NCBI RefSeq assembly: GCF_000427885.1
Contig: NZ_ATYW01000003.1
Location: 244,159 to 308,158 of the forward strand
Source: Glycomyces tenuis DSM 44171
Lineage (GTDB): Bacteria > Actinomycetota > Actinomycetes > Mycobacteriales > Micromonosporaceae
DNA length: 64,000 nucleotides
Direction of reading: 5' to 3'
The notes under the pieces are model-generated. The model made no database searches. It saw only the letters and a list, made by a program, of their open reading frames with translations, and was not told the origin of the DNA. The position numbers and the translations under genes were made by a program. The number at the start of each line of letters is the position of its first letter. Within the stretch, counting starts at the first letter, position 1. This document shows positions 45,260 to 54,406 of the stretch, one piece after another.

Positions 45260-46162
45260 CTAGTCGGGGACGACGAGGCGGAGGTGGTGGTCGGCCAGTC
45301 CGATCGTGATCTGCTGGCCCCAGGTGACGGTGAGATGGTCGGACTCGACGCCGTCGGCGAAGACCACGAGCCGCTCGCTCTCGCAGACCAGCCGCAGCCG
45401 CTCGCCCGCCCGCAGCACGCCGGAGGTCAGCGAGACACCGGTCGCCGGGGACGGCCATGCCTCCCGGACGAACCAGGACAGGGACGACTCCTCCGGCGAG
45501 GGCGGCGGCTCGCTCCAGCCGCGTTCGGCGGCGATGGAGGCGCTCCAACCGGTGGCGCCGGTGCCGGTGCCGATCACCACGCCCGAGGACGACTGGCGCT
45601 CGTGCAGCCCGTTCGCGCTGATGAGCCGGTAGCGCGCGGACTGGTGGGTGGCGTGGCCCGCGTACACCTCGTTGAGGCCGGCCAGCTCCTGGCCGTCGTC
45701 GAGGCGGGCGGCGACCATGGTGAGCCGCCGGACCGCCGCCGCGCCCTCGGCCGCCGCCTTGAGCGCGGCGGCGACCGAGTCCGGGCGGAAGCGGACCATC
45801 ACGCCGGGGTTGCGGTCCGGCTCGGGATCCACTCCGATCACCGCCTGACCGGTCAGGTACTTCGCGAGGTTGGCGACCAGCCCGTCCTGGCCGACGGCGA
45901 TGACCAGGTCTTCTGGCGCGAACAGGAAATTGGGCAGGTCCGCTCGGTCCACCCGGCCCCGGCGCCAGTCGGCCGGGACCAGCGATTCCACCTCGGTGAG
46001 CGCCGCCCGCAGGACCTCGTGCCGAGCGGTGATCTCCTCCAGGTCGCGGCCGCGCCGGCGCAGGAAGTGCTCCGCCGCGGCGCGGGTGCCGTGTCGGGCC
46101 AGCAGCTCGTCCAGCTCGCTGCGGCGGCTGACCACCACCGCCCTCGGTGCCAGTGTCGTCAT
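45260..46162 (-). CDS. NAD-kinase-family protein
   Basis: A 300-residue protein with the NAD-kinase layout. LVIAVGQDGLVA replaces the GGDGT signature. NEVYAGHATHQSARYRL is the NE/D motif equivalent, and GTGTGATGW is the glycine-rich C-terminal motif. The altered first signature (GQDG) leaves NAD phosphorylation plausible but unproven. It overlaps the SPFH gene by ATGA and lies under the operator shared with a divergent NrtR-type regulator of NAD metabolism, which supports an NAD-linked function. Confidence 0.75.
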   Translation of the reverse strand: MTTLAPRAVVVSRRSELDELLARHGTRAAAEHFLRRRGRDLEEITARHEVLRAALTEVESLVPADWRRGRVDRADLPNFLFAPEDLVIAVGQDGLVANLAKYLTGQAVIGVDPEPDRNPGVMVRFRPDSVAAALKAAAEGAAAVRRLTMVAARLDDGQELAGLNEVYAGHATHQSARYRLISANGLHERQSSSGVVIGTGTGATGWSASIAAERGWSEPPPSPEESSLSWFVREAWPSPATGVSLTSGVLRAGERLRLVCESERLVVFADGVESDHLTVTWGQQITIGLADHHLRLVVPD

Positions 46163-47160
46163 CGCGAGCCGCCGCCGAGCCGGGCGAGGACGCCGGTGAG
46201 GAGGTCCGGGGTGATCGTGAGCTGGTCGATCTCGGGCAGCCGCCCCGCGAGTTCGCGCAAGGCCAGCGCCTGGAGCACCGCGGGCGGCAGCTCCCGGTAG
46301 GCGGCGAGGCGGGCCGTCTCCGCCTCGGCCTCGGCCGCGCCGACCGCTCGCACCCTGTCGGCGTGGGCGGCGGCGAGCGCGCGGTCCTTCTCCGCCCGGC
46401 CCTGGGCGAGGACCAGTTCCGCGGCCGCGGACAGCTCGGCCTTCCGCCGGTCGTTGGCGCCCTTCTGCTCGACCAGCCGCTGCTCGCGCCGGGCCAGCTC
46501 GATCTTGTTCTGCAGCTCGTTCTCCGCGATGGCCCGCTCCCGCTCCACGGCCTGGGCCCGCCGCGCGTAGGTGGCCTTGTCCGCGTCCTGCTGGACGGCC
46601 TCCCGAGTCGGGGTCTGCAACGACCGCTCCAGCTCCGGTTCCGGCCGGATCGCCACCACTCGGGCGCTGACCACGGCGACCCCGATGTCGCCGAGGCGGG
46701 CGTCGTCCGACAGCGCCGCGGCGACCGTCTCGCGGACCTGGGCGATGGCGCTGGTCAGCGCCTCCGCCAGCGGCAGGCGGGTCAGCAGGTCGAGGGCGGG
46801 CTGCTGGGCCAGCTCGGTGAGGAGGGTCGCGATCTGGTCGAGCGGGCGGGCGCGGGCCCCGCCGCGGTAGGGGTCGACGGAGAAGTCGAGCCGAGCGGCG
46901 GCCAGCGCGGGGTCGGCGATCCGGTACGTCACCGTGGCCTGGACGGTGACGTCGGCGAAGTCGGCCGTGCGGGCGTGGAACAGCAGCGGCAGTTCCCGGT
47001 CGTCCACCGGGACCTCGGAGAGCACTGCCACCAGCGGGCGGTACCAGAACGACTGCCCGGTCCCCTCTTTGGAGAGGCGGCCCCGTTTCTGGAACCGCAC
47101 CCAGGTGGTGGGGGTGCCGCGCAGGTGGCGCAGGAACAACAGCTTCGTGACATCGGCCAT
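46159..47160 (-). CDS. SPFH/band-7 domain protein
   Basis: A 333-residue protein with an SPFH domain (about 30-190: VLSEVPVDDRELPLLFHARTADFADVTVQATVTYRI). A long coiled-coil rich in Ala/Glu/Arg follows (about 195-290: QQDADKATYARRAQAVERERAIAENELQNKIELARREQ). There is no N-terminal transmembrane helix, so it may be cytosolic or peripheral. ATG 47160 follows GGAGG. It is first of a two-gene unit with the NAD-kinase-like gene. SPFH proteins scaffold membrane microdomains. Coupling to NAD kinase is unusual. Confidence 0.8.
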   Translation of the reverse strand: MADVTKLLFLRHLRGTPTTWVRFQKRGRLSKEGTGQSFWYRPLVAVLSEVPVDDRELPLLFHARTADFADVTVQATVTYRIADPALAAARLDFSVDPYRGGARARPLDQIATLLTELAQQPALDLLTRLPLAEALTSAIAQVRETVAAALSDDARLGDIGVAVVSARVVAIRPEPELERSLQTPTREAVQQDADKATYARRAQAVERERAIAENELQNKIELARREQRLVEQKGANDRRKAELSAAAELVLAQGRAEKDRALAAAHADRVRAVGAAEAEAETARLAAYRELPPAVLQALALRELAGRLPEIDQLTITPDLLTGVLARLGGGSR

Positions 47161-47185
47161 GAGGGTGCCTCCATTTCTCGTCATT

Positions 47186-47218
47186 TTGACGATAACAGTC
47201 GTGCTAGATTATCGTCAA
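47186..47218. promoter_or_regulatory. Symmetrical divergent promoter/operator of the nrtR-SPFH locus
   Basis: TTGACGATAA (47186-47195) and its exact complement TTATCGTCAA (47209-47218) are separated by 13 bp. Each arm contains TTGACG, the -35 of one promoter, and on the other strand TATCGT, the -10 of the opposite promoter. Each pair has an 18-bp spacer. One bound repressor dimer would cover both promoters. NrtR is the obvious candidate. Confidence 0.75.
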
Positions 47219-47222
47219 GGTG

Positions 47223-47909
47223 GTGATAATGAGTTATCCGGTGTTCGCGGTCACTGTCGACCTCGTGGTCCTCACCGTGCGGCAAGGCGAGCTGCACGTG
47301 CTCCTGGTGCGGCGCGGCTGCGAGCCCCACCTCGGCCAGTGGGCGCTGCCCGGCGGGTTCGTCCACGCCGACGAGGACCTCTCCACCGCGGCGCGGCGCG
47401 AACTGACCGAGGAGACCGGCCTGGCCGGCCCGGGCGGGCACCTGGAGCAGCTCGCCAGCTACGGCACGCCCGACCGCGACCCGCGCGGACGGGTGGTCAC
47501 GGTCGCCTACCTGGCCCTCCTGCCCGACCTCCCCGCTCCGACCGCCGGCACGGACGCGGCGGCGGCCGCGTGGCGGCCGGTCGGCCGCCACGGCCTCGCG
47601 TTCGACCACGACCGCATCCTCGCCGACGGCGTCGAGCGCGCCAGGTCCAAGTTGGAGTACACCCCGCTCGCCACCGCGTTCTGCCCGCCCGAGTTCACGA
47701 TCGCCGCGTTGCGGACGGTCTACGAGGCGGTCTGGGGCGAGTCGATCGATCCGCGGAACTTCCACCGCAAGGCCACCACCGCGCCGGGTTTCGTGGAACC
47801 CACCGGGCGGTCGACCGAAGGCGAGCCCGGACGACCCGCCAAGCTGTACCGGCGCGGAGACGCCGCCCTCCTCAACCCCCCGATCCTGCGCCGCAGGCCC
47901 GAGGGCTGA
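47223..47909 (+). CDS. NrtR-type Nudix-related transcriptional regulator
   Basis: A protein of about 228 residues. The N-terminal Nudix domain (about 5-140) has a Nudix box in the form GGFVHADEDLSTAARRELTEETGL. The C-terminal winged helix (about 150-228: PEFTIAALRTVYEAVWGESIDPRNFHRKA) defines NrtR. NrtR proteins sense ADP-ribose-type ligands and repress NAD-metabolism genes; here the divergent operon carries a NAD-kinase-like gene. Starts GTG 47220, GTG 47223 and ATG 47229 are possible. 47223 lies 7 nt after TATCGT and would be leaderless. Confidence 0.8.
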   Translation: MIMSYPVFAVTVDLVVLTVRQGELHVLLVRRGCEPHLGQWALPGGFVHADEDLSTAARRELTEETGLAGPGGHLEQLASYGTPDRDPRGRVVTVAYLALLPDLPAPTAGTDAAAAAWRPVGRHGLAFDHDRILADGVERARSKLEYTPLATAFCPPEFTIAALRTVYEAVWGESIDPRNFHRKATTAPGFVEPTGRSTEGEPGRPAKLYRRGDAALLNPPILRRRPEG

Positions 47910-48023
47910 GCGGCCGGGCCGATGGAGCGCTCGGCGAGCGATCGCCGCGCGAACCGAGTTCCATCGCAAGGCTTTCAGGGCCTCCGCTCGTGCGGTGCCG
48001 GCCGGTCGCTTCGAGGCTGCCGT

Positions 48024-51000
48024 TCACGGTCCCGTGTGGATGTAGGCCGCCCACCGGATCGGGTCGTCCGCCTCGCTTCGCAGGCGCTGGACGGCCCGGT
48101 GTAGGGCGCGGGCGGCCTCGTCCGGAGCGAGATCGCCCGTGTCCGAGGGCCGCAGTTCTTCGTAGAACTCCTCGGTGAGGCGGCGGGCGAACTCGTCGTC
48201 CACGGTCCATTGCGCCGCGACGACATGGGCGAAGCCCGCCAGTTGCAGTGCCCCCGACAAGTGCAGGGCCTCATCGGGCACCTCGGCGGTGCCGCGGGCG
48301 GTCTCGCAGGCCGACAGGAACGCCAAGCGGGCGTCACCGAGGCGAAGACGCGAGATGTCGGTGACCGTCAGCGTCTCCGACTCGCCCCGCTCGCCGCAGT
48401 ACAGGACGCCGCCCGCCGCGTCGTTCCAGTCCTGCCTGCCGTGGCCGGAGAAGTGCAGCATCGGATGTTCGAGGAGCGCTTGGAGGATCGCGGCCCGCGA
48501 GGCTTCCGATCCCTTGAGGAGGGTCGCTCCGGGGAGCCGCTCGGTGAGCATATGGGCCTCGGCGCGGGCATGCGGCAGAGGCGCCAGCCCTGGGACCTCG
48601 GACTGGTCGACCACGAGGATCCCGCCGGCCGGCCTCGCCCGGTGCCCGCCGTCCAAGGCGGCGAGCGACCGCAGGGTGGTGGTGTACGAGCAGACGTACC
48701 GATCGGGGAGGGTCCGGGGGCCCGTCCCGATCGCTCGGTTCCGTCCCGGTCGACTCTGGGCCCGCTCCGGCGCGGGCGAGTCGTCGTAGCGGCCGGCGGC
48801 GTGCAACGGCAGGAGCGAGAGCAGCCCGGTGGGGCACCACCACAGCCGTGAAGGCGAATCAGTGCCGTCGGGACCGAGCGACAGCCGTTCGAGTTCGGTC
48901 AGAACCGGCTCGGCGACCGCGTCCCACAGCCACACCAGCGTGTCCTTCAGCGTCAGTTGCGCGCGCCAGGTCGCGGCCGGGCCCTCTCCGTGCGCCGCCA
49001 GGGCGTCGAGCAGTTCGGCGGTCCGGGTCCGCAGGCCCTTCTCGCCTTTGGGCCCGTCGTCGACGCGCAAGTCGGGCAGCGGGACCGTGGAGATGCGGCC
49101 GCCGGTGACGATGAAGGCGTCGCAGCGCAGATCGCTGGTGTTGACCACGATCACCGGTCCGTCCGCCGCCGAGGCCCGCAGCCTGGTGAGGGACGGCGGC
49201 CGCTGGAAGTCCTCCAGACCGGGCAGCCCCCTCGCCCGCGAGACGAGGTCGTCCAGTTCGCGGGCGAGCTCGCGACGGCGGTCGACCTCCATGCGCTGGT
49301 GTTGCGCCAACGCGTCGACGCCGGTCCCGGCCGCGCCGAGGGCGCCGCCCTCGCCTCCCAGGTCCCCGGCCATGAAGTCCATAGTGGGGACCGACACGGT
49401 CTCGATCCGGGCCCTGACCCGTGTGATGCGCTCGGCCAGATCCGGATCGCGCTCGCGCAGTTCGGCCATGTCGTCCCGCGCGTCGAGGGCGTGGGCCAAG
49501 AGGATGCCACGGCCCTGCTCGAGGAGCTGGAGCGCCTCTTCCGGCCGGCCGGCGTTGAGAGCGATCGCCGCCGCCTCGGAGGCGATTCCCGCGTTCTGGC
49601 CGAGCGCGAGGACCCGGTCGTCGTGTTCGAGTCCGTGCCAGGCCAGCCGGGGCAGCTCGCCGATGGCGGCGCGCGACGCTTCGAGCGCCTGATCCCAGCC
49701 CCGCACTCCCGCCACGGCCAACTGCCGGGCCGTCCGGCGCCAGATGGAGGTGATCCGGAACCGCAGCATCGTCGTCGCGGCGGGGAGCTCCAGCGCCTGA
49801 CGGAAGCAGTCGAACGCCTCGTCCAGAGGGGCGGAGGACCACCACCGCATGCCGGCGACGAGGACCGAGCCGAGGTTCATCAGCGCGCGAGCGCGCTCCG
49901 GGTGCTCCTGGGGGAACAGCCGCACGGCGGTCCGGCCCGCCGTGGCCGCCTCCTTGACGTCCTTTCGGCGGCCACCGGCTTCGTGGAACCGCGCGGTGAG
50001 CGCGATCGACAGGTTCATGTGGTAGATCGGCAGCGACGGGTGGTCCTCGGGGCAGACGCGGATCGCCTCGCGCAGGGCGGTGATCGCCTCGTCGACGTCG
50101 CCGGGCCGCCGATGCGGGGACGAGAACCGGTGGCGCAGCGCGGTGGCGAGGGTGGATTGGAACACCATGCGCCGCGCGTGGCCGGGCCGCACGGAGTCCG
50201 CCGCGGCCCTGGCCGCCTCGACCGCCGCGTCGACGTCGGCCGCCTCCCCGGTGCGCTCGAACCTGGTGACCAGGGCGATCGTGAGGTTGTTGCGGTACCT
50301 GATCAGGCCCTCTCGGGTGGCCCGCGGATGCCGTATCGCCTCGCGGGCGCACGTGATCGCCTCGTCCAGGTCGGCGGGGGAGCCAGACTGCGAGAACCGG
50401 AGGCGGACGGCGGATCCGAGGTTCGCGAGGTGCATGGGGCGCCGCAGGTCGTCGGCAGGGGTGGCGGCCACGGCCTCGCGGTGGGTCCGCACGGCCGCCT
50501 CCAGGTCATCGGCGTCGCCTGTCCGGGTGTACCTGGCCATCAGGGCGTTGGCGAGATTGGTCGAGTACGCGACGCGGTCCGCATGGCCGGCGGGGAGCGA
50601 GTCGAGCGCCTCGCGGCTCCACTCGACCGCCCGGTCCAGGTCGTCGCGGTTCCCGCTGCCTTCGGCCCGGATCCGCAGCGCCATGCCGCGATTGGTCAGC
50701 GACTTGGCCCGATCTCCCGCGGTGACGTTCTCGACCGCGCCCGCCTTGTCGAAGTACCGCAGGGACTCCTCCATCAACGCCGGGTCCTGATACCGGTCGT
50801 GGGCGGCATGGAGGGTCTGGGCGAGATTGAAGTAGACCTGGTGCGCATGAGGGTCGGCGTCGCCGTTCAGCGACCGCTCGGCCCGGCGGTGCCATTCCAG
50901 GGCCCGGTCGAGGTCGTCAGTGTCGTCGCTCAAGACGAAGCGCCGCAGGAACGATCCGCCGAGGCTCGATTCCTCCCGCGCCAGATCCTCTCCGGACGCG

Positions 51001-52748
51001 TTCAGGGCGATCGACTCCCGGTGCGCCGCGATGGCGGCGTCGAGATCCTCCAAGGAGTGCGTGCGCGCCGCCCGGTGGTACAGGGCGTTGCCCAGTTCGT
51101 TGGCGCATTTGAGCCGGGACCGGCGGTGAAAGCCGTCCAGCAGCGCCCGGGCCTCGCGCAGCACCGCCACCGCCTCCTCGCCGACATCCACATTGAAGTC
51201 TCCGGCCAGGGCGTTGAGCCCCTCGCCGAGCAGTCCCAGGGCCATGCCGCGGTCGCTCCCCGCTTCGGCATACGCGTCGAGCACCGTGCGGGCCTCGCCG
51301 ACGGCCGCATCGAGATCGCCCCGGTCCCCGGTGCCGCGGTACTTGTTCAGCAGTGCCTGCGCCAGTTCGAACCGCGACATCGACGCGAAATGGCTCTCGC
51401 CGGCCTCGTCGATCGCCTGCCGAAGGAGGGCGATCGCCCGGTCGATCTCGGCCGGCTCCCGTGCGTGCTTGAACCGGTGCGCCAGCGCGTTGCCGAGGTT
51501 CGACAGGCATGCCTGGTGCTGCGGGCCGGTCGGCAGCGAGACCGCCAGCGCCCGCTCGGCCGCCGCGACGGCCGCGTCGTGGTCGGCGTCCTCGCCCGAG
51601 CCTTCCGCTTTGGTGCGCAGGACGGCGCTGAGATCGATCAGGCACCTGGGGAGCTCTGGATTGCCCGGAGCGCAGCCCTCCACCGCGGCCCTGGCCGAGC
51701 GCTCGGCCTCGGCCAGGTCGAAGGCGTCGCCGTAGTGCTGGAAGCGTTTGCGGTGGGCTTCGGCCAGGGCCGTCCGGCAGGCCGCGTCCAACGGGCCGCC
51801 GTCGGCAGAGTCGGGCACCGACCGCTGGAGCACCTCGACCGCCAGATCGAGGTCGCCGGGGTCGGCGCTGTGATCGAAGCGCAGCAGCAGGGCGTTCCCG
51901 GCGTTGTAGCCGAAGCCCGGATCCGGTTCGGGTGCGGCTCGGACCGACCGCTGCCCGAACTCGACGGCCTCGTCCAGGTCCGCCGCCGAGCCTCGCATGA
52001 GATAGCGCGTGTACAGCGCCGAGCACAGGCCCGACAGGTACGCCGGCAGCATCGGGTCCTCCGGCCGGGCCAGGTCGAGCGCCTCGCGACCGGCCGCGAC
52101 CGCTTCCTCCAACTGCTCGGTGACGCCGCTGTACGTGTGGTGGTCGCGCAGCGCCCCGCACAGCGAGGACAGCAGCGCCGGGCGGGCCGGGTGTGTGCTC
52201 GGCAGGACCTGGAGGACGGTGCGGCACATGCCGATCACGCTCTCCAGCGTGTCGCGGTCACCGCCGCTGCGCCAGCGCAGGTACAGCTCGTCGAAGCGGC
52301 TGGCCAGGGCCTCGAAGTCGTGGACGGGCGGCATCTCGGCCGCCGCGACGGCCTGGCGCAGTTCCAAGGGCACCTCGTCCGGCGCGAAGAGGTGGATCAC
52401 GGCGTACAGGTTGAGCGTCAGGCGCGCCTCGGCTTCGAACCCGGGTGCGGTCGGGCCGAGCAGCTCGCAGTGGAGGTAGTGGTAGGCGGCGACCGTCGAC
52501 AGGGCGCCCATGTCCAGGACGTAGAGCTCGGGTTCGGCGGCCCCCGGCGCTTCGAGGACGCGGATCAGCATCGGGCGGATCGCGAGCGCCGCGGCCTCCG
52601 CCTCGGGTTCGAGGATCGCGGTGCGGTTCTGGTGTTCCAGCAGGGACCTGACGCGCTCGTTGAGGTCGAGCGCGAGCTGTTCTACTCGCGCCCAGCCGAT
52701 CTCGCCGCCCGCCTGGGCGCCAGGGGAATCCGACACAGCCTCAAGCAT
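48024..52748 (-). CDS. Giant TPR-CHAT protein (caspase-like protease)
   Basis: About 1574 residues. Residues about 100-1130 are tandem tetratricopeptide-like repeats, each around 50 residues, with recurring units such as GDLDAAVGEARTVLDAYAEAG and DDLDRAVEWSREALDSLPAG. The C-terminal CHAT (caspase HetF associated with TPRs) domain is about 1270-1574. The catalytic His is in LHFSGHGRQDW (about 1436) and Cys in FLSACETARG (about 1481). Start choice between ATG 52748 and 52763 is open; neither has a ribosome-binding site. It is divergent from two small genes at 52788 and 53160. CHAT proteases act in bacterial conflict systems after an infection or stress signal. Confidence 0.85.
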   Translation of the reverse strand: MLEAVSDSPGAQAGGEIGWARVEQLALDLNERVRSLLEHQNRTAILEPEAEAAALAIRPMLIRVLEAPGAAEPELYVLDMGALSTVAAYHYLHCELLGPTAPGFEAEARLTLNLYAVIHLFAPDEVPLELRQAVAAAEMPPVHDFEALASRFDELYLRWRSGGDRDTLESVIGMCRTVLQVLPSTHPARPALLSSLCGALRDHHTYSGVTEQLEEAVAAGREALDLARPEDPMLPAYLSGLCSALYTRYLMRGSAADLDEAVEFGQRSVRAAPEPDPGFGYNAGNALLLRFDHSADPGDLDLAVEVLQRSVPDSADGGPLDAACRTALAEAHRKRFQHYGDAFDLAEAERSARAAVEGCAPGNPELPRCLIDLSAVLRTKAEGSGEDADHDAAVAAAERALAVSLPTGPQHQACLSNLGNALAHRFKHAREPAEIDRAIALLRQAIDEAGESHFASMSRFELAQALLNKYRGTGDRGDLDAAVGEARTVLDAYAEAGSDRGMALGLLGEGLNALAGDFNVDVGEEAVAVLREARALLDGFHRRSRLKCANELGNALYHRAARTHSLEDLDAAIAAHRESIALNASGEDLAREESSLGGSFLRRFVLSDDTDDLDRALEWHRRAERSLNGDADPHAHQVYFNLAQTLHAAHDRYQDPALMEESLRYFDKAGAVENVTAGDRAKSLTNRGMALRIRAEGSGNRDDLDRAVEWSREALDSLPAGHADRVAYSTNLANALMARYTRTGDADDLEAAVRTHREAVAATPADDLRRPMHLANLGSAVRLRFSQSGSPADLDEAITCAREAIRHPRATREGLIRYRNNLTIALVTRFERTGEAADVDAAVEAARAAADSVRPGHARRMVFQSTLATALRHRFSSPHRRPGDVDEAITALREAIRVCPEDHPSLPIYHMNLSIALTARFHEAGGRRKDVKEAATAGRTAVRLFPQEHPERARALMNLGSVLVAGMRWWSSAPLDEAFDCFRQALELPAATTMLRFRITSIWRRTARQLAVAGVRGWDQALEASRAAIGELPRLAWHGLEHDDRVLALGQNAGIASEAAAIALNAGRPEEALQLLEQGRGILLAHALDARDDMAELRERDPDLAERITRVRARIETVSVPTMDFMAGDLGGEGGALGAAGTGVDALAQHQRMEVDRRRELARELDDLVSRARGLPGLEDFQRPPSLTRLRASAADGPVIVVNTSDLRCDAFIVTGGRISTVPLPDLRVDDGPKGEKGLRTRTAELLDALAAHGEGPAATWRAQLTLKDTLVWLWDAVAEPVLTELERLSLGPDGTDSPSRLWWCPTGLLSLLPLHAAGRYDDSPAPERAQSRPGRNRAIGTGPRTLPDRYVCSYTTTLRSLAALDGGHRARPAGGILVVDQSEVPGLAPLPHARAEAHMLTERLPGATLLKGSEASRAAILQALLEHPMLHFSGHGRQDWNDAAGGVLYCGERGESETLTVTDISRLRLGDARLAFLSACETARGTAEVPDEALHLSGALQLAGFAHVVAAQWTVDDEFARRLTEEFYEELRPSDTGDLAPDEAARALHRAVQRLRSEADDPIRWAAYIHTGP

Positions 52749-52787
52749 GACATGATGAACCATCGGGTGCTGTACGGGAGGAAGAGG

Positions 52788-53156
52788 ATGGATCGTCCGG
52801 AACTGCTCGCCAAGCTCTGCGAGGCGCTGCCTGGGCTGCGGGAGGTCGCCGCCGCGCACGGTTTGAGCGGCGGCCTCGAGAAGGTGCTGAAGGCCGCTCG
52901 AGACGGCGAGTCGATCGAGGAGCCCTTGCGCGCCATCGGCTTGTTCTCGTTCATCACGTCCGTGACCGTGCGGGGCCCCGGTGCCGAGCACTCCGGAATG
53001 GTCGGTGTGCCCGGTATGGAAGGCGGCGGGCACGTCGTCACCGGCGTCTACCGGTGCCCCAACGGCGCCTGCGGCCGGATCGAACACCCCGCCGCCGGCG
53101 GGGACCGGCCCTCGTGCGGGGTCTTCCGCGATGCCCTGCGATACGAATCGAACTGA
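52788..53156 (+). CDS. Small Cys-containing partner of the CHAT gene
   Basis: A 122-residue protein. The helical N-terminal half (MDRPELLAKLCEALPGLREVAAAHGLSGGLEKVLKAARDG) resembles an effector-associated death-like domain. The C-terminal half has CPNGACGRIEHPAAGGDRPSCGVF, a possible zinc-binding knuckle with three cysteines and a histidine. ATG 52788 follows GGGAGGAAGAGG. It is divergent from the TPR-CHAT gene and couples with the next gene 3 bp downstream. It may be sensor, adaptor or CHAT substrate (inference). Confidence 0.6.
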   Translation: MDRPELLAKLCEALPGLREVAAAHGLSGGLEKVLKAARDGESIEEPLRAIGLFSFITSVTVRGPGAEHSGMVGVPGMEGGGHVVTGVYRCPNGACGRIEHPAAGGDRPSCGVFRDALRYESN

Positions 53157-53159
53157 CTC

Positions 53160-54086
53160 ATGACCGCCGTGCTCGCAGAAATGGGCGGCCGCCTCGCCGA
53201 ACGCTGGGCCTCCATGCTGATCCTGCCGGGGTTGGTGTTCACCCTCGGCGCGGCCGGAGCCTGGCGGCTCGGCCACGCGCACTGGGCCGATCTGGACCGC
53301 TTGTCCGAGACCGTCGGCGAACTGGAGGCGGGCTCGGCGTGGTCGGTCCTGGTCGTGGGCCTGCCGCTGCTGTCGGTCGCGTCCGCGCTGGCCTCCCGCT
53401 CTGTGGCGGCCGGCTTGTCCCGCTTGTGGTTCGAGCCTTGGCCGCGGGCATTGGCGTGGCTCGGTAAGCGGCTCCTGGAGTCGCGTCGGAGCCGTTGGAA
53501 GGCGGCGAACGAGGAGTTCGTCAAGGCGAGGGACGAAGGCGGCGCGCTGAAGGCCGAGCACGGGTCCGACTCGGGCGCCGTGGACGAGGATGTCGAGGCG
53601 TCCAGGCAGGAGCGGCTGGACGCCTTGGCGGGCAGGCGGAACGCGATCGGCTTGCGCAAGCCGTCCCGGCCGACCCGGATGGGGGACCGCCTGCGGGCGG
53701 TCGACCAGCGGGTCTGGTCCTGGTACAGGCTCGACCCGGTGTTCACCTGGCCGCGCCTGTGGCTGGTCCTGGGCGAAGCCGAGCAGCAGACGCTGCGCGC
53801 GGCGCGCGACCGGATCGACGCGTCCGTGGGCCTGTCCGGATGGGGCGTGCTGTGCCTGGTGCCCGCATTGTGGTGGTGGCCTTCGGTGTTCATCGCCGTG
53901 GGGCTCTTCGTCGTCGGATACCGGCAGACCAGGGATGCCGTGGAAGCCTTCGCGCAGCTCGCCGAGTCGGCCTACGACCTGCGGGGCGCGACCCTCGCAC
54001 GGGAGCTCGGCTTCGACGTCCCCGAGGGCCCGCTGTCGCAGTACATGGGGGAGCAGATCACCGCCCACCTGCGGAAGCACAGTTGA
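53160..54086 (+). CDS. Membrane protein partner of the CHAT locus
   Basis: A 308-residue protein. Hydrophobic helices at about 18-34 (ASMLILPGLVFTLGAAGAW) and 60-80 (SAWSVLVVGLPLLSVASALA) are followed by a long charged cytoplasmic segment (about 100-210). A hydrophobic pair lies at about 223-260 (GWGVLCLVPALWWWPSVFIAVGLFVVGY), with an amphipathic tail. It begins 3 bp after the stop of the small gene, so they are one operon. A membrane partner is consistent with a CHAT-activated pore or membrane effector, but that is untested. Confidence 0.6.
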   Translation: MTAVLAEMGGRLAERWASMLILPGLVFTLGAAGAWRLGHAHWADLDRLSETVGELEAGSAWSVLVVGLPLLSVASALASRSVAAGLSRLWFEPWPRALAWLGKRLLESRRSRWKAANEEFVKARDEGGALKAEHGSDSGAVDEDVEASRQERLDALAGRRNAIGLRKPSRPTRMGDRLRAVDQRVWSWYRLDPVFTWPRLWLVLGEAEQQTLRAARDRIDASVGLSGWGVLCLVPALWWWPSVFIAVGLFVVGYRQTRDAVEAFAQLAESAYDLRGATLARELGFDVPEGPLSQYMGEQITAHLRKHS

Positions 54087-54406
54087 CACCGGTGGGCTGA
54101 CCGGAGACCGCCGCGCGGCTGACGCTGTGATTTCAGGCGCACTTTCGAGGGTGTGGTCCGGTCGGTCCCGATCCGAGTCCGAGGGGCTCATCCGAGTACT
54201 TGAACATGAAAACGGGTTCCGCGGAGCGGGCCCTGTTCGTTCTGCCTGGACGGCGTCGCCGACACGCGTCGAACACTTCGCAAAGTGCCGGTTCCAACAC
54301 TCTTCATGCTGCTCGCACCCCCGAACGGTATTTGCAAAGGCTTGTCCCGATTCCGGGGATTCGGCGCCTTCGCGCAGAGCCGCAACCTCCCCGAGGAGAA
54401 CGCAGA
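54087..54406. other. 320-bp intergenic region before the ESX-like genes
   Basis: No gene supported. CACTT-N4-AAGTG (around 54278-54291) is a small dyad. GAGGAG (54393-54398) is the ribosome-binding site of the next gene. A promoter is expected here but cannot be placed with confidence. Confidence 0.35.

Noticed and set aside
48024-52748. Repeated TPR coding units taken as DNA tandem repeats or CRISPR-like array
   Set aside because: Repetition is at protein level, with diverged codons and no constant spacing or spacer structure. No CRISPR array seen anywhere in the window.
48957-53156. 1399-codon plus-strand frame across the CHAT gene, continuous with the 122-residue gene
   Set aside because: Only its last 122 codons, after a strong ribosome-binding site at 52774-52785, look real; the rest is antisense to TPR repeats.
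52749-54191. N-terminal extension of the CHAT frame to about 2055 residues
   Set aside because: The added part is antisense to two small genes with good starts and has no family character.
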